This document shows, piece after piece, positions 62,573-64,000 of a DNA stretch of 64,000 bases (positions within the stretch are counted from its first letter, which is position 1; each line of letters begins with the position of its first letter). The DNA comes from an uncultured Alistipes sp. (GTDB lineage Bacteria > Bacteroidota > Bacteroidia > Bacteroidales > Rikenellaceae): NCBI GenBank assembly GCA_900539755.1, contig UQDC01000009.1, positions 33,661 to 97,660 on the forward strand, written 5' to 3'. Made by a program: the position numbers and the translations under genes. The notes under the pieces are model-generated. The model saw only the letters and a list, made by a program, of their open reading frames with translations, was not told the DNA's origin and searched no databases.

Positions 62573-63913
62573 TTAAACGGTTGCTGCAGCATACAGTTCC
62601 ACATCATGCAGCGTAATCGACTCTTCACTTAGGATAATCAAACGCTCAACAACGTTACGTAACTCACGGACATTACCAGGCCAATCCATCCCACACAATT
62701 CTGCAACAGCTTCGGGTGCAATCGCTTTCGGTTCTATCCCATACTCCGCACAAATCTGCCGAATGAAATAGTCAATCAACTCCGGAATATCCTCTGCCCT
62801 CTCTTTAAGGGTCGGCACACGCAGCACAATTACACTTAACCGGTGATACAAATCTTCACGGAAATTCCCTTTGGCAATCTCCTGTCGCAAATCTTTGTTG
62901 GTAGCCGCAATCACCCGCACATCGACTTCAATCTCTTTATCACTCCCAACACGGCAGATCTGATGTTCCTGCAAGGCATGCAACACTTTGGCTTGAGCTG
63001 CCAAACTCATATCACCGATCTCATCGAGAAACAGTGTTCCTCCGTCAGCCTGTTCAAACTTTCCTTTTCTCTGACGAATAGCCGAAGTAAAGGCACCCTT
63101 TTCATGGCCGAACAGTTCACTCTCGATCAACTCAGAGGGGATCGCAGCACAGTTTACCTCAACAAATGGGCCTGACGCCCGCCCGCTCTGAGCATGAAGT
63201 GCATGGGCCACCAACTCCTTGCCCGTACCGTTGGCCCCAAGAATCAACACCCTGGCATCTGACAACGCCACTTTATCAATCATGGTCTTTACTCGGAGCA
63301 TCCCTTTGGAAGATCCGACCATGCTATCATGTTGCACATGCACATGCTGTCTTGCCACCAAACGATTGGGAACAGTAGCAACCTGATCCTCTGCTGGCAT
63401 CGTAGTACTATGACCAGACTCATCAGCAGCTTTAGCAACCACACTCCCTTCGCTAACAACTGTGGCAGCGCAATTTTTCTCCGTAGAATCACCGGAAACA
63501 GTATTACCGCACGATTTTCGCACCGATGAAAACGGTATGGCACGATTTTGGTTTCGTTGTTGAATAGAATTCCGAATCGAACTCAACAGTTTGTTCAGAT
63601 CAATCGGTTTCTCGATATAGTCATACGCTCCACGGCGCATACAATCTACTGCGGCATCAAGGCCTTTATTTTTGGAGAGCATAATGACTGGCAGACCCAG
63701 GTAGGCACTGTGCACGGTAGTAAGTAGATCGAAAGCTTCTTTGTCAGGCAAAGACATGTCGCAAAGTATGACATCGAAAATTGTTCGTTCTAGTTTTCCC
63801 ATGGCCTCGGAACGGGATTGCGCCGTATCGACTACGTAGCCCTCATATTCCAATCTCTCCTTAAGTGTGCTGCGCATTACGCGTTCCGCATCGACCACCA
63901 ATACATTTGTCAT
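62573..63913 (-). CDS. Sigma-54-dependent response regulator lacking a DNA-binding domain
   Basis: A 446-aa NtrC-family protein. Receiver residues 1-120 keep phospho-acceptor Asp52 (VILCDMSLPD). A variable linker spans about 125-205. The AAA+ domain has Walker A LGANGTGKEL, Walker B GGTLFLDEIGD and Arg finger region, but the sigma-54 contact loop reads GAFTSA instead of GAFTGA. The chain ends after NVVERLIILSEESITLHDVELYAAATV with no Fis-type HTH. It may act from solution or through partners. No kinase is adjacent in the window. Confidence 0.88.
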   Translation of the reverse strand: MTNVLVVDAERVMRSTLKERLEYEGYVVDTAQSRSEAMGKLERTIFDVILCDMSLPDKEAFDLLTTVHSAYLGLPVIMLSKNKGLDAAVDCMRRGAYDYIEKPIDLNKLLSSIRNSIQQRNQNRAIPFSSVRKSCGNTVSGDSTEKNCAATVVSEGSVVAKAADESGHSTTMPAEDQVATVPNRLVARQHVHVQHDSMVGSSKGMLRVKTMIDKVALSDARVLILGANGTGKELVAHALHAQSGRASGPFVEVNCAAIPSELIESELFGHEKGAFTSAIRQRKGKFEQADGGTLFLDEIGDMSLAAQAKVLHALQEHQICRVGSDKEIEVDVRVIAATNKDLRQEIAKGNFREDLYHRLSVIVLRVPTLKERAEDIPELIDYFIRQICAEYGIEPKAIAPEAVAELCGMDWPGNVRELRNVVERLIILSEESITLHDVELYAAATV

Positions 63914-64000
63914 TGCTCTAAAAAATAAAATATTTAATACTGATTATCATATGTGTCCGGTAAAAATCCGGACTAGTTATTATAAAGTATAACAATTAAA

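Overview
The window is chromosomal DNA from an anaerobic member of the Bacteroidales (Bacteroidota), genus not assigned. Evidence: recurrent TAnnTTTG -7 promoter boxes, near absence of Shine-Dalgarno sequences, B12-dependent methylmalonyl-CoA mutase (mutA/mutB), an OprO/P-like porin, exported glycoside hydrolases and a Bacteroidota-type mobilization module. Base composition is moderate; the kdp region looks somewhat more GC-rich than its surroundings.

Layout. 0.1-4.2 kb: a TetR regulator with a likely target operon (membrane protein plus lipoprotein), a DUF1266 protein and a second lipoprotein. 4.7-11.5 kb: an Fsr-like MFS exporter, a Tat-exported Gfo/Idh/MocA oxidoreductase, a DNA glycosylase, a porin and a degenerate AAA+ ATPase. 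12.0-15.2 kb: a minus-strand arsenic operon, arsR - thioredoxin-like arsE - arsF - arsG - arsC - arsP, aimed at (aromatic) organoarsenicals. 15.3-15.9 kb: two small membrane proteins.

16.43-31.99 kb: a 15.6-kb integrative mobilizable element inserted in the 3' end of tRNA-Leu(CAA). A 12-bp tRNA 3'-end repeat bounds it on both sides. The left half carries integrase, an unknown protein, an excisionase-like HTH protein, SF3 primase-helicase, relaxase and MobC, with a nested palindrome (candidate oriT) before the relaxase. The right half, on the opposite strand, carries a complete high-affinity K+ uptake system: sigma-54 activator, two unannotated micro-membrane proteins, kdpF, kdpA, kdpB, kdpC, split kdpD and a histidine kinase. 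A -24/-12 promoter lies before the first micro-ORF.

32.5-44 kb: mutB/mutA, an exported GH20 hexosaminidase, a UbiD-type decarboxylase and a GH106-like rhamnosidase. 44.4-51.1 kb: tRNA-Lys, an RluB-type pseudouridine synthase with a long Arg-rich tail, a PatB C-S lyase, and lipA-lipB-recJ. 51.4-55.2 kb: an exported DUF4468/flavin-reductase-like fusion, an ammonium transporter and tRNA-Arg. 55.6-64 kb: crcB, a NifU-like/GGGtGRT two-gene cassette of unknown function, an EF-G2-like factor lacking key GTPase residues, a murA with Asp replacing the fosfomycin-target Cys, and a sigma-54 activator without a DNA-binding domain.

Best candidates for undescribed biology are the NifU-like/GGGtGRT pair, the micro-membrane proteins in front of kdpF, the K+ transport operon as cargo of a tRNA-integrated element, and the exported flavin-reductase-like fusion.
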